Assembly (NCBI GenBank): GCA_030526265.1
Contig: JAUNDE010000007.1
Location: 7,917 to 71,916 of the forward strand
Direction of reading: 5' to 3'
From: Eubacteriales bacterium
Lineage (GTDB): Bacteria; Bacillota; Clostridia; Lachnospirales; Lachnospiraceae
DNA: 64,000 nt
Part shown: piece after piece, positions 51,885 to 59,967 of the stretch
Layout: each line of letters opens with the position of its first letter
How positions within the stretch are numbered: position 1 is the stretch's first letter
Made by a program: the position numbers and the translations under genes
Notes under the pieces: model-generated
Told to the model about the DNA's origin: nothing
Databases searched by the model: none
The model's input: only the letters and a program-made list of their open reading frames with translations

Positions 51885-53142
51885 TGCTAATCTCCTTTAC
51901 TACTGATAAGTTCACAATCAGATCCAATGCATTCTTCATATATTTTTCTTTTACTTCATCTGTGCCGATCACGATCTCAGCGATTTCATCGCTGATGATA
52001 TTCTGGAGCACTTTACGTATGCTCACCTTATGATCTCCGAACACACTGGAAATTGCTGCCAGCACTCCCGGCTTATTATCCACCTGCATACGGATCACAA
52101 ATTTATTTTCAATATCCTCGAACTGCTTCACAGGCGTATCGCGATAGCATGTATTTACGGCACGTCCGGTACTTCCCCACACAACATTTCTCGCGACATC
52201 AAGGATATCTCCCACAACTGCGCTGGCAGTCGGGAATTCTCCTGCACCCCGTCCGTAGAACATGACATCGTCCACCGCATCTCCATGAACCATAACCGCG
52301 TTAAATGAATTTCTCACACTCGCGAGCGGATGATCGAGCGACACAAACATCGGGTATACACACACCTCTATTCCGCTCTCCGTATTCTTCGCAACACCGA
52401 TCAGCTTGATCACACTGTCAAAGCTTTTCGCATACTGAATATCGCTCGATGTGATCTTCGTGATTCCCTCAATATAAACATCATCAAACACAACCTTGCT
52501 GCGAAATGCGGAAGATGCCATGATCGCCACCTTGCGTCCGGCATCGAGACCTTCGATATCAGCTGTCGGATCCGCCTCAGCATAGCCAAGCTCAGTCGCC
52601 TTTGCAAGCGCCTCCTCAAAGCTCATATTTTTCTCAAACATCTTCGTCAGGATATAATTTGTTGTTCCGTTCACGATACCCATCACCTGCGTGATCTCAT
52701 TGCCGAGCAGGCATTTCCTGAGCGGTCTCATGATCGGGATGCCCCCGGCAACAGAAGCCTCAAACATCAGGTCAACATGGTTCTTCTTTGCGAGCTCCAG
52801 AAGTTCTTCTCCGTATTCTGCAAGCAGGTCTTTGTTCGCAGTCACAACACTCTTGCCTGCCTTCAAAGCTTCTTTGATCATCGTCTTCGCCGGTTCAATA
52901 CCGCCCATGACCTCAACAATAATATCAATCTCATCGTTTGTGATGATATCTTCCCATTTATCTGTGAGAAGAGATGGATCCACACCCTCTCTCTTCTTAT
53001 TCATGTTATGTACAAGAATCTTCACGATCTCCACATTCGCGCCGGTCTTATTCACCATCTCCTTCTTCTGTCTCTCAATGAGCTTATATACGCCGCCGCC
53101 AACAGTGCCAAGTCCAAGTAGTCCAATCTTAACTGTCTTCAC
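51865..53142 (-). CDS. hom: Homoserine dehydrogenase
   Basis: Reduces aspartate semialdehyde to homoserine for threonine and methionine synthesis; about 425 residues. The NAD(P) loop GLLGLGTVGGGVYKLI is at the N-terminus, then VEVMGGIEPAKTMI and GIVNGTTNYILTKM (active-site region). KATELGYAEADPTADIEG and a C-terminal ACT domain (from about residue 350, VIRMQVDNKPGVLAAISSVF) follow. The GTG at 53142 has GGAGG eight bases upstream. An ATG five codons earlier (53157) with a weaker AGGA is the alternative. It overlaps the genes on both sides. Confidence 0.96.
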   Translation of the reverse strand: MKTVKIGLLGLGTVGGGVYKLIERQKKEMVNKTGANVEIVKILVHNMNKKREGVDPSLLTDKWEDIITNDEIDIIVEVMGGIEPAKTMIKEALKAGKSVVTANKDLLAEYGEELLELAKKNHVDLMFEASVAGGIPIMRPLRKCLLGNEITQVMGIVNGTTNYILTKMFEKNMSFEEALAKATELGYAEADPTADIEGLDAGRKVAIMASSAFRSKVVFDDVYIEGITKITSSDIQYAKSFDSVIKLIGVAKNTESGIEVCVYPMFVSLDHPLASVRNSFNAVMVHGDAVDDVMFYGRGAGEFPTASAVVGDILDVARNVVWGSTGRAVNTCYRDTPVKQFEDIENKFVIRMQVDNKPGVLAAISSVFGDHKVSIRKVLQNIISDEIAEIVIGTDEVKEKYMKNALDLIVNLSVVKEISSVIREY

Positions 53143-53872
53143 TCTTTTGTCCTCCATCCATAAAACTATCCTGCTGTAATTGTTTCACTTCTATTCCCAT
53201 GCGGGCACACTTGCTGATACACCCCTTTGCCAGATGGTAGTACCTGGCTTTGTCATCCTCCGGATACGGAAGGTGGTAAAGGTATATCTCCTTCGGATGT
53301 ATTTTCTGCAAAAATGAGAGATTATTTCTGCTTCCGATCTGATAAACATTGACAAACGCCCGGTCAATCCGCTTACCGCCGCATGTATCCAGCACGTCCT
53401 CTGCCAGCTCATCCGAAAACAAAGCATCACCACTGACCCATATCCGTTCATCCTCCCACTCGACGATATAAGAGCGGTGCGGATAACCGACATACGGCTT
53501 TCCATCATGCTTTGTGTGGAATGCAATGATGTTATAATCCCGCATTTTCATAAAATCCAAACCATTGTTTGATTGTACAACAGAAGTATTATTTTTTTCA
53601 AGCCCCGGGCCATAGAAATAGCTGTCCGGATTTAATCCCGCGAATATTCCCACAAGCTCCGCATCATAATGGTCGTCGTGCAAATGAGTGAACAGCACAT
53701 CATTCGTCTTTCGGAAAAAACTTTTCTTTTCTGTCATCAGCCGCTTATACTTCTCCGGCATATTGGAAAAACCTTCCGACACGCCGCCGTGCAATGCATC
53801 GATCAACAGCCCTGATTTTCCATTCCATAAATATAAGCCCTCATTTACTGTATGAAAAATTTGAAGCTTCAT
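53129..53872 (-). CDS. MBL fold metallo-hydrolase
   Basis: Metallo-beta-lactamase-fold protein of 247 residues. The metal-binding H-x-H-x-D-H pattern is in FTHLHDDHYDAELV (about residues 60-73), with further ligands in VSGDALFSDE and YHLPYPEDD. It resembles UlaG-type or clostridial unknown MBL proteins rather than glyoxalase II. Substrate unknown. It is first in a run with hom and the MATE gene, each overlapping the next. Confidence 0.85.
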   Translation of the reverse strand: MKLQIFHTVNEGLYLWNGKSGLLIDALHGGVSEGFSNMPEKYKRLMTEKKSFFRKTNDVLFTHLHDDHYDAELVGIFAGLNPDSYFYGPGLEKNNTSVVQSNNGLDFMKMRDYNIIAFHTKHDGKPYVGYPHRSYIVEWEDERIWVSGDALFSDELAEDVLDTCGGKRIDRAFVNVYQIGSRNNLSFLQKIHPKEIYLYHLPYPEDDKARYYHLAKGCISKCARMGIEVKQLQQDSFMDGGQKSEDS

Positions 53873-54033
53873 CTGCCCTTTCCTCCCTTGTATATCCGTC
53901 TCTCATTTTATCACGTCGACTGTCGTCTCCGTGTTTTTCGTCTTATGTCGATGTCCGCAAACGCACATCACCGCAAAATTAATTCTATCACATCTCGCCA
54001 TCAAAAAACCAAAAAAATATTTTAAAAAAAGTG

Positions 54034-54062
54034 TTGACATACCTGTTTTCCTGTAGTATAGT
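54034..54062 (+). promoter_or_regulatory. Promoter of the tRNA-Gly gene
   Basis: TTGACA (54034-54039), 17 bases, TATAGT (54057-54062), 37 bases before the tRNA. Preceded by T- and A-rich tracts that could act as an UP element. Confidence 0.85.
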
Positions 54063-54099
54063 ATTAACTGTTCTGAGGAACAAAAAACACATAAGATAT

Positions 54100-54172
54100 G
54101 CGACAGTGGCTCAGTTGGTAGAGCACAACCTTGCCAAGGTTGGGGTCGCGGGTTCGAATCCCGTCTGTCGCT
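54100..54172 (+). tRNA. tRNA-Gly (GCC anticodon)
   Basis: Full cloverleaf: acceptor stem GCGACAG/CTGTCGC, D arm GCTC...GAGC, anticodon arm AACCT-TGCCA-AGGTT with GCC at 54133-54135, and T arm CGGGTTCGAATCCCG. The discriminator is T and CCA is not encoded. It is a single gene with its own promoter and terminator. Confidence 0.98.
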
Positions 54173-54178
54173 CTCCAG

Positions 54179-54209
54179 AGGATTTCTGATGTTCAGAAAT
54201 CCTTTTTTT
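54179..54209 (+). terminator. Intrinsic terminator after tRNA-Gly
   Basis: Perfect 11-base stem AGGATTTCTGA / TCAGAAATCCT with a 3-base loop, followed by seven T. Confidence 0.95.
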
Positions 54210-54312
54210 GTATCAAAATATGCAAACACAATTGACAAATCTCTCCGTATATTGGAACATAATATTCAAATATGACTCAGATAAACATACTCAATAAAAT
54301 AAAGGAGATTTT

Positions 54313-56304
54313 ATGAATACATACGTAAAAAAATCCGTTTGTCCTTACGACTGCCCGGACGCATGCGGTCTTCTGATCGAGACAGACGGAACAAATGTCA
54401 TTTCTGTCAAGGGTGATCCGGACCATCCCGTCACACGCGGACTGATCTGCCGTAAAATGCAGAACTATGAAAAAGATATCCACAGTCCCGAGCGCATCAT
54501 GACACCATTAAAACGAGTTGGAGAAAAAGGCTTAGCAGACTCTTTTTGTCCGATCACATGGGACGAAGCCATCCACGAAATCTGTTCCAAATGGAAATCC
54601 ATCGGTGAACAATATGGCTTCAATTCCATCATGGGATATTCTTACGCCGGAACAATGGGGATCATCCAGCGCAAATTCGGAGAGGCTTTCTTTGCCCGTA
54701 TGGGTGCAGCGACAACCGTCCGCACGATCTGTTCCAGCGCAAAAGGAGCAGCCATCAAGCATGTCATGGGTCATTTTCACGACTGGAATGCATCTCACAT
54801 TCCCGAAGCAGATGTGCTGATTCTGTGGTCTGCCAATCCGGTCGCAAATCGGCTTCATGCAGTTCCATATATTAAACAGGCCAGAAAGAACAAAGCGAAA
54901 GTGGTTCTCATCGATGTCTACAGTCACGATTCCGCTTCTCTATGCGATGAAGTGATTCTCGTAAAACCCGGTACAGATGTAATTCTGATGCTTGCAATGA
55001 TGCACGTTCTGGAAAAGGAAAATTTGATTGACCATACCTTTATCGAAGCATACACAACCGGATATGACGCTTTAAGAGAAGCATTTCGCGGCTGTACACC
55101 GAAATATGCTTCCGGCATTTGTGGCGTACCCGCAGAGACGATCCACTCTCTTGCACTCCTCTATGGAAATGCATCCTGCCCGCTGATTCTTCCGGGAAGC
55201 GGTATGAGCCGATACAGCAACGGATCCGCCGCATACAGACATCTGTTTGCCCTTCTTGCACTTACAGGTGCCTGGGCAAAAGGCGGCGGAACATGCTGCG
55301 TCTCAGGAAGTGGTGATCACGTAAGATCCGACCTTGTCTCTCACCCGGAACTGATCGATCCGAAAGCAAGAAAGATCAATATGAACCAGTTAAGCCTTGC
55401 ACTGACGGAAGACGACAGAATAAAAAGCTTATATGTATTTAATTCAAATCCCGCAGTCATGACACCAGATCAGCAGGGCGTATCAAAAGGGTTATCCCGG
55501 GAAGACTTATTCCTCGTTGTCCACGATCGATTTATGACAGACACCGCACTATACGCAGACATCATTCTTCCTGCGACATTTTCCGTAGAACAAGACGACA
55601 TTTGCTATTCCTACGGTAATCCACATCTTCAGGCATCGTGGCAGACGATTCCTGCACCGGGAGCATGCAAGTCAAATCTGGATGTGTTCCGACTCCTTGC
55701 AGAAGGGATGGGATTTGAGGATGATATTTTCAGAAAAACAGCAAAAGAAATGATCGATGGTTTGATCGACAGCGATGAGTTCTTCCTGTTTGATATCACA
55801 GAGGAACAGAGAGAACTGATAAAGAAGGGTGATCCGATCACTGTGCCACAGCCAGACGTAATGGATTTCGGCACTCCTGATAAAAAGATCCACCTCGCAG
55901 ATCTTCCTGCCGGGTACACACCTGTTTCCGATCAGAAATATCCGCTTCGAATGGTGAATTCCCACAACCCGTGGTCACTCAACTCGAACTTTGCATATCG
56001 GGAAGAACTTATGAAAAGCCGTGGCCCACTTACGATGAAAATGCATCCGGATGATGCAAGAGCCCGCGGTATAGAGGACGGAGACCTCTGTTACGCATAC
56101 AATGATTACGGAAAGATCACCGTACAGATCAGAATCATTGACGGTATCCTTCCGGGAACAGTCAATGCCTCCGGCGTCTACCGTAAAGCTCACACATTTG
56201 GTGACGGCAATTTCAACAGTCTCTGCGGGCCGAACCTGACCGATGACGGGGAAGCGGCGGCACTGAATACACAGAGTATTGAGATTGTAAGAAAAGAAGA
56301 ATAA
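54313..56304 (+). CDS. Molybdopterin-dependent oxidoreductase (YyaE-like)
   Basis: Member of the DMSO reductase/formate dehydrogenase superfamily, 663 residues. The N-terminal iron-sulfur site is C-x3-C-x3-C (CPYDCPDAC) with a fourth Cys in GLICRKM. Molybdopterin domains follow with VLILWSANPVANRLHAV, LPGSGMSRYSNG, SNPAVMTPDQQGV, and the C-terminal cap VNSHNPWSLNSNF and MHPDDARARGIEDGD. The length and single-subunit form match B. subtilis YyaE-type proteins of unknown substrate. No Tat signal is visible, so it is probably cytoplasmic. No cofactor or partner genes are nearby. Confidence 0.9.
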   Translation: MNTYVKKSVCPYDCPDACGLLIETDGTNVISVKGDPDHPVTRGLICRKMQNYEKDIHSPERIMTPLKRVGEKGLADSFCPITWDEAIHEICSKWKSIGEQYGFNSIMGYSYAGTMGIIQRKFGEAFFARMGAATTVRTICSSAKGAAIKHVMGHFHDWNASHIPEADVLILWSANPVANRLHAVPYIKQARKNKAKVVLIDVYSHDSASLCDEVILVKPGTDVILMLAMMHVLEKENLIDHTFIEAYTTGYDALREAFRGCTPKYASGICGVPAETIHSLALLYGNASCPLILPGSGMSRYSNGSAAYRHLFALLALTGAWAKGGGTCCVSGSGDHVRSDLVSHPELIDPKARKINMNQLSLALTEDDRIKSLYVFNSNPAVMTPDQQGVSKGLSREDLFLVVHDRFMTDTALYADIILPATFSVEQDDICYSYGNPHLQASWQTIPAPGACKSNLDVFRLLAEGMGFEDDIFRKTAKEMIDGLIDSDEFFLFDITEEQRELIKKGDPITVPQPDVMDFGTPDKKIHLADLPAGYTPVSDQKYPLRMVNSHNPWSLNSNFAYREELMKSRGPLTMKMHPDDARARGIEDGDLCYAYNDYGKITVQIRIIDGILPGTVNASGVYRKAHTFGDGNFNSLCGPNLTDDGEAAALNTQSIEIVRKEE

Positions 56305-56307
56305 TAA

Positions 56308-56474
56308 ACAACAAAAGACATACGATCGAAGCTCATCGCCTACCCTCACTTCACTTTGGTTTTATTACGCACCGTACATCGTTCGCGATAGAAGCGTTTG
56401 CTCCTCGTACGGGCGTAAAACCAGCGAAGTTCGGTCGGCTTCTGAATTGTTTCGATTCGTATGTCTTTTGTTGT
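56308..56474. repeat. Long inverted-repeat element, copy C (full form)
   Basis: Outer arms ACAACAAAAGACATACGA (56308-56325) and its exact complement (56457-56474). The core has GGTTTTA/TAAAACC, CG/CG and CCGTAC/GTACGG pairing. The central loop is ATCGTTCGCGATA-G-AAGCGTTTGCTCCTC, differing from copy B by one base. Arm bases differ from copies A and B but stay paired. It starts three bases after the oxidoreductase stop and ends 38 bases from the convergent GIY-YIG gene. Confidence 0.85.
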
Positions 56475-56512
56475 CTTTCTTCTGTCTTTGTGAATATTCA
56501 AAAAAGGAACCG

Positions 56513-56782
56513 CTATTTTTCAAGCAGTCCCTTCCATTTGAAATTCTCAACCAATTCTTCCTTCTTTTTTCTGCTGAGCTGCTTGATCGCATATTCTCTC
56601 TTCATCGCTTCTGTTTTGGAACCAAATTCCTCATAATACACAAGCTCTACCGGAGTCCTCGTCTTCGTATACTTCGCTCCGTTCCCTGCGTTATGCGCCT
56701 TCACACGCTCATCAAGATGATTGGTCCATCCGGTGTAGAAACTTCCGTCACTGCACCGGACGATATACGTATAGTTTTTCAT
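56513..56782 (-). CDS. GIY-YIG nuclease family protein
   Basis: Small single-domain protein of 89 residues. YTYIVRCSDGSFYTGWTNHL gives the GIY-YIG core (here Y-T-Y and Y-T-G), the catalytic Arg region is NHLDERVKAHNAGNGAKYTKTR, and the Glu lies in YYEEFGSKTEAMKREYAIKQ. It matches the YhbQ/UPF0213 type thought to act on DNA ends. Its ATG lies directly against the aspS stop, so it is translated as part of that message. Confidence 0.93.
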   Translation of the reverse strand: MKNYTYIVRCSDGSFYTGWTNHLDERVKAHNAGNGAKYTKTRTPVELVYYEEFGSKTEAMKREYAIKQLSRKKKEELVENFKWKGLLEK

Positions 56783-58573
56783 TTATTCTTCAGAAGCCGC
56801 GATCTCGAGCCCAAGCTCTTCGAGCTGCTTTGGATCTACCTTTGTAGGTGCTTCTGTCATAAGGTCTGAAGCATCTTTTACCTTCGGGAATGCGATCACA
56901 TCACGGATACTGTCCTCTTTTGCCATCAGCATGACCATACGGTCAAGTCCGTAAGCAAGTCCTGCGTGTGGCGGAACTCCGTATTTGAATGCTGTGAGCA
57001 GGAATCCGAACTGTTCCTGTGCCTGCTCCGGTGTGAAGCCAAGCACTTCGAACATCTTGCTCTGGATTTCCGGATTGAAGATACGGACGCTTCCGCCGCC
57101 GATCTCATTTCCGTTCAGTACGATGTCATATGCTTTTGCACGAACACGCCCCGGATCGCTATCGATGAATGGAAGGTCTTCTTCCATCGGCATCGTAAAC
57201 GGGTGATGCATTGCCGTATATCTTCCCTGCTCATCATTCCACTCAAGGAGCGGGAATTCTGTTACCCAGAGGAATTTGTACTCATTCTTGTCAAGCAGCT
57301 CCATCTGCGCAGCAAGCTCCAGACGAAGTGCGCCGAGCACAGCCCATACAACCTTGTTCTTATCAGCAGCAAAGAGAAGAAGGTCTCCGTTCTCTCCGCC
57401 CATTGCCTCGATCAGTGCTTTCATCTGATCGTCTGTCATAAACTTCGCAAAGGAAGATTTCACTGTTCCGTCTTCCTGGATCGCAATGTATGCGAGTCCT
57501 TTTGCACCGTAGTCCTTTGCAAATGTAACCAACTTATCAATTTTCTTACGCGGCATACCGCCCTGTCCTTTGGCATTGATACCACGGACAGATCCGCCAT
57601 TTTCGATCGCACCTTTGAACACAGCGAACTCACAGTCTCTTACAACATCTGTCACATCGTTGAGCTCCATTCCGAAGCGGATATCCGGCTTATCAGAACC
57701 GAAACGATCCATTGCTTCCTGCCATGTCATTCTCTGGATCGGAAGTGGCACTTCGATATCAAGAACTTCTTTAAACACTTTTGCAAGAAGTCTCTCATTT
57801 ACATCGATCACATCATCCACATCCACAAAAGAAAGCTCCATGTCGATCTGTGTGAACTCCGGCTGACGGTCAGCACGAAGGTCTTCGTCACGGAAACATT
57901 TTGCGATCTGGAAATATCTGTCACATCCGGAACACATCAACAGCTGTTTGAATATCTGAGGTGACTGTGGAAGAGCATAAAAGTGTCCCTGATGGATACG
58001 GCTAGGCACAAGATAATCTCTTGCTCCCTCCGGTGTACTTCCGATCAGGATCGGTGTCTCGATCTCCATAAATCCCTCATCTGCGAGGAACTGTCTTGTG
58101 AGAGTCGCAACTTTACTTCTCATCATGAGGTTACGCTGCATATCCGGTCTTCTGAGGTCAAGGTAACGATATTTCAGACGAACCTCTTCTTTTGTCTTTG
58201 AATTTTCTTCGATCTGGAACGGAGGTGTCTCTGCTTCGGAAAGAACACGAAGCTCTGTCGGGATCACCTCGATCTCACCTGTTGCAATATTGTTATTTAC
58301 TGCACCGGAACGCTTCTCAACGGTTCCGACTACTGCTACAACGAACTCAGAACGGAGCTTTGCAGCCTTCTCGATCAGAGCTGCATCTGTCTTGCCTTCC
58401 TCAAAGACGATCTGGATAATTCCGGAACGGTCTCTCACATCCACGAAGACAAGTCCGCCTTTGTTACGATTCTTCTGTACCCATCCCATAACGGTAACAG
58501 TTTCGCCCACATTTGCCGCAGAAAGCTCTGCACATCTATGTGTTCTTTTTAATCCCTGCATTGATTCTGCCAT
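56783..58573 (-). CDS. aspS: Aspartate--tRNA ligase
   Basis: Class II synthetase of 596 residues, full bacterial length. N-terminal anticodon-binding OB fold (VTVMGWVQKNRNKGGLVFVD), motif 2 in KCFRDEDLRADRQPEFTQID, the bacterial GAD insertion domain, and motif 3 GLAYGLDRMVMLM near residue 545. Whether it is discriminating or charges tRNA-Asn as well cannot be read here. It follows hisS by 125 bases with ribosome site AAGGAGA; no T-box is seen. Confidence 0.98.
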   Translation of the reverse strand: MAESMQGLKRTHRCAELSAANVGETVTVMGWVQKNRNKGGLVFVDVRDRSGIIQIVFEEGKTDAALIEKAAKLRSEFVVAVVGTVEKRSGAVNNNIATGEIEVIPTELRVLSEAETPPFQIEENSKTKEEVRLKYRYLDLRRPDMQRNLMMRSKVATLTRQFLADEGFMEIETPILIGSTPEGARDYLVPSRIHQGHFYALPQSPQIFKQLLMCSGCDRYFQIAKCFRDEDLRADRQPEFTQIDMELSFVDVDDVIDVNERLLAKVFKEVLDIEVPLPIQRMTWQEAMDRFGSDKPDIRFGMELNDVTDVVRDCEFAVFKGAIENGGSVRGINAKGQGGMPRKKIDKLVTFAKDYGAKGLAYIAIQEDGTVKSSFAKFMTDDQMKALIEAMGGENGDLLLFAADKNKVVWAVLGALRLELAAQMELLDKNEYKFLWVTEFPLLEWNDEQGRYTAMHHPFTMPMEEDLPFIDSDPGRVRAKAYDIVLNGNEIGGGSVRIFNPEIQSKMFEVLGFTPEQAQEQFGFLLTAFKYGVPPHAGLAYGLDRMVMLMAKEDSIRDVIAFPKVKDASDLMTEAPTKVDPKQLEELGLEIAASEE

Positions 58574-58698
58574 GTCTGTTTCTCCTTATTATTCTGTACT
58601 ATCTTTCAATGAAACATCATATCATCTTATTGCCTGTTCCCATTCGAACTTCTGTCAGGTGATTCCATCCATCATTCAAAAAAGAGAACATCTATATC

Positions 58699-59967
58699 TT
58701 ATGATAACTGATCATACGAGTCTGCATAGCAGTCGATGATCTCTGTATATCCTTCCGCCTCGAGCTGTTCCTTCTGGAATTTCTTATTCTTCTTCATATT
58801 TACGATAAGAACTTTCTTTCCGGCCTCTCGGTCGGCCTTCGCAAGTGCAAGAATATGAAGCATTCCTTCCTTCGGAAGCTTTTTCTCCAGAAGATATGCT
58901 TTCTTCGCTCCTGTGCTTGGAACTTCATATCCATTCTCCAGAAGCAGCATTACGATACGCTCAAATCCGATCGAAAATCCGCATGCCGGAGTATCCTGTC
59001 CTGTGAATTTGCCGATCATCTTATCGTAACGTCCGCCTCCTGCGACAGACCCGCCGAAGTCATCCATCGTAACTTCGAAGATCGTTCCGGTGTAATAAGA
59101 CTGACCTCTTACTAATGTCGGGTCGAATTTGATATTGAAATCGCATTCTTTTGCAGACTCTACGCTTGAGATGATCAGTTCCATTCCATCTGCGGTCTCT
59201 GATTTCAGGCAGTCACCGAGTTTCTCTTTCAGATAGCGAATTCCGGACACATCCGGACTGATCTCATCAAACAGTCCGAGATACGTATCTACGCTTTCTT
59301 TTGCATATCCCATCTCACACAGTTCATTTGCAACGCCTTCTGCACCGATCTTGTCCATCTTGTCCAGAATGATGAATACTTCATCGAATTCTTCCTCTTT
59401 GAAGCCACAGTAGGCAGCCATCGCTTTCAAGATGTTACGGTCATTGATATTGACTGTAAAATTCTTGAATCCAAGCTTTCCAAGCATTGCTGTTGTAGCA
59501 ATGATGAGCTCGATCTCTGCAAGATTGGAAGCCTCTCCGAGAATGTCGATATCACACTGCATAAACTGACGAAAACGCCCTCTCTGCGGTCTGTCTGCAC
59601 GCCATACATTTCCGATCTGGAGAGCCTTAAACGGAGCCGGGAGCTCGTTCGCATGATTCGCATAATATCTTGCAAGCGGAACGGTAAGGTCATAGCGAAG
59701 TCCGCCATCCACAAGATCGTTCTCTTCTTTTGCGGTCTCGATTTTCAATTTCTCACCACGCTTTAAGATCTTGAAGATCAGCTTCTCATTGTCTCCTCCC
59801 TGCTTACTGCAGAGATTTTCAATATGTTCTACACAAGGAGTCTCCATCGAGGTAAATCCATAAGTCTTGTAGGTCTCTTTGATCAGATGTGTCACGTAAT
59901 CGCGAATCTCCATCTCCTTCGGCATCATATCTTTCATGCCGGTGACCGGTTTTTTCTTTAACGCCAT
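58699..59967 (-). CDS. hisS: Histidine--tRNA ligase
   Basis: Class II synthetase of 422 residues. KKKPVTGMKDMMPKEM at the start, motif 2 VWRADRPQRGRFRQFMQCD, the histidine-A loop RGQSYYTGTIFEV and GGRYDKMIG, and a C-terminal anticodon domain (LLEKKLPKEGMLHILALAKA). The second of two ATGs (59967) is preferred because AAAAGGAG then sits seven bases upstream. It overlaps the end of hemZ by ten bases. Confidence 0.97.
   Translation of the reverse strand: MALKKKPVTGMKDMMPKEMEIRDYVTHLIKETYKTYGFTSMETPCVEHIENLCSKQGGDNEKLIFKILKRGEKLKIETAKEENDLVDGGLRYDLTVPLARYYANHANELPAPFKALQIGNVWRADRPQRGRFRQFMQCDIDILGEASNLAEIELIIATTAMLGKLGFKNFTVNINDRNILKAMAAYCGFKEEEFDEVFIILDKMDKIGAEGVANELCEMGYAKESVDTYLGLFDEISPDVSGIRYLKEKLGDCLKSETADGMELIISSVESAKECDFNIKFDPTLVRGQSYYTGTIFEVTMDDFGGSVAGGGRYDKMIGKFTGQDTPACGFSIGFERIVMLLLENGYEVPSTGAKKAYLLEKKLPKEGMLHILALAKADREAGKKVLIVNMKKNKKFQKEQLEAEGYTEIIDCYADSYDQLS

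Noticed and set aside
52330..53121. 263-codon plus-strand ORF opposite hom
   Set aside because: Shadow of homoserine dehydrogenase with unusual His/Cys/Arg content.
56966..57964. 332-codon plus-strand ORF opposite aspS
   Set aside because: Antisense shadow of a fully conserved synthetase; Cys/His-rich nonsense composition and no ribosome site.
58574..58698. Possible T-box between hisS and aspS
   Set aside because: The 125-base gap lacks the T-box sequence and a specifier-loop structure.
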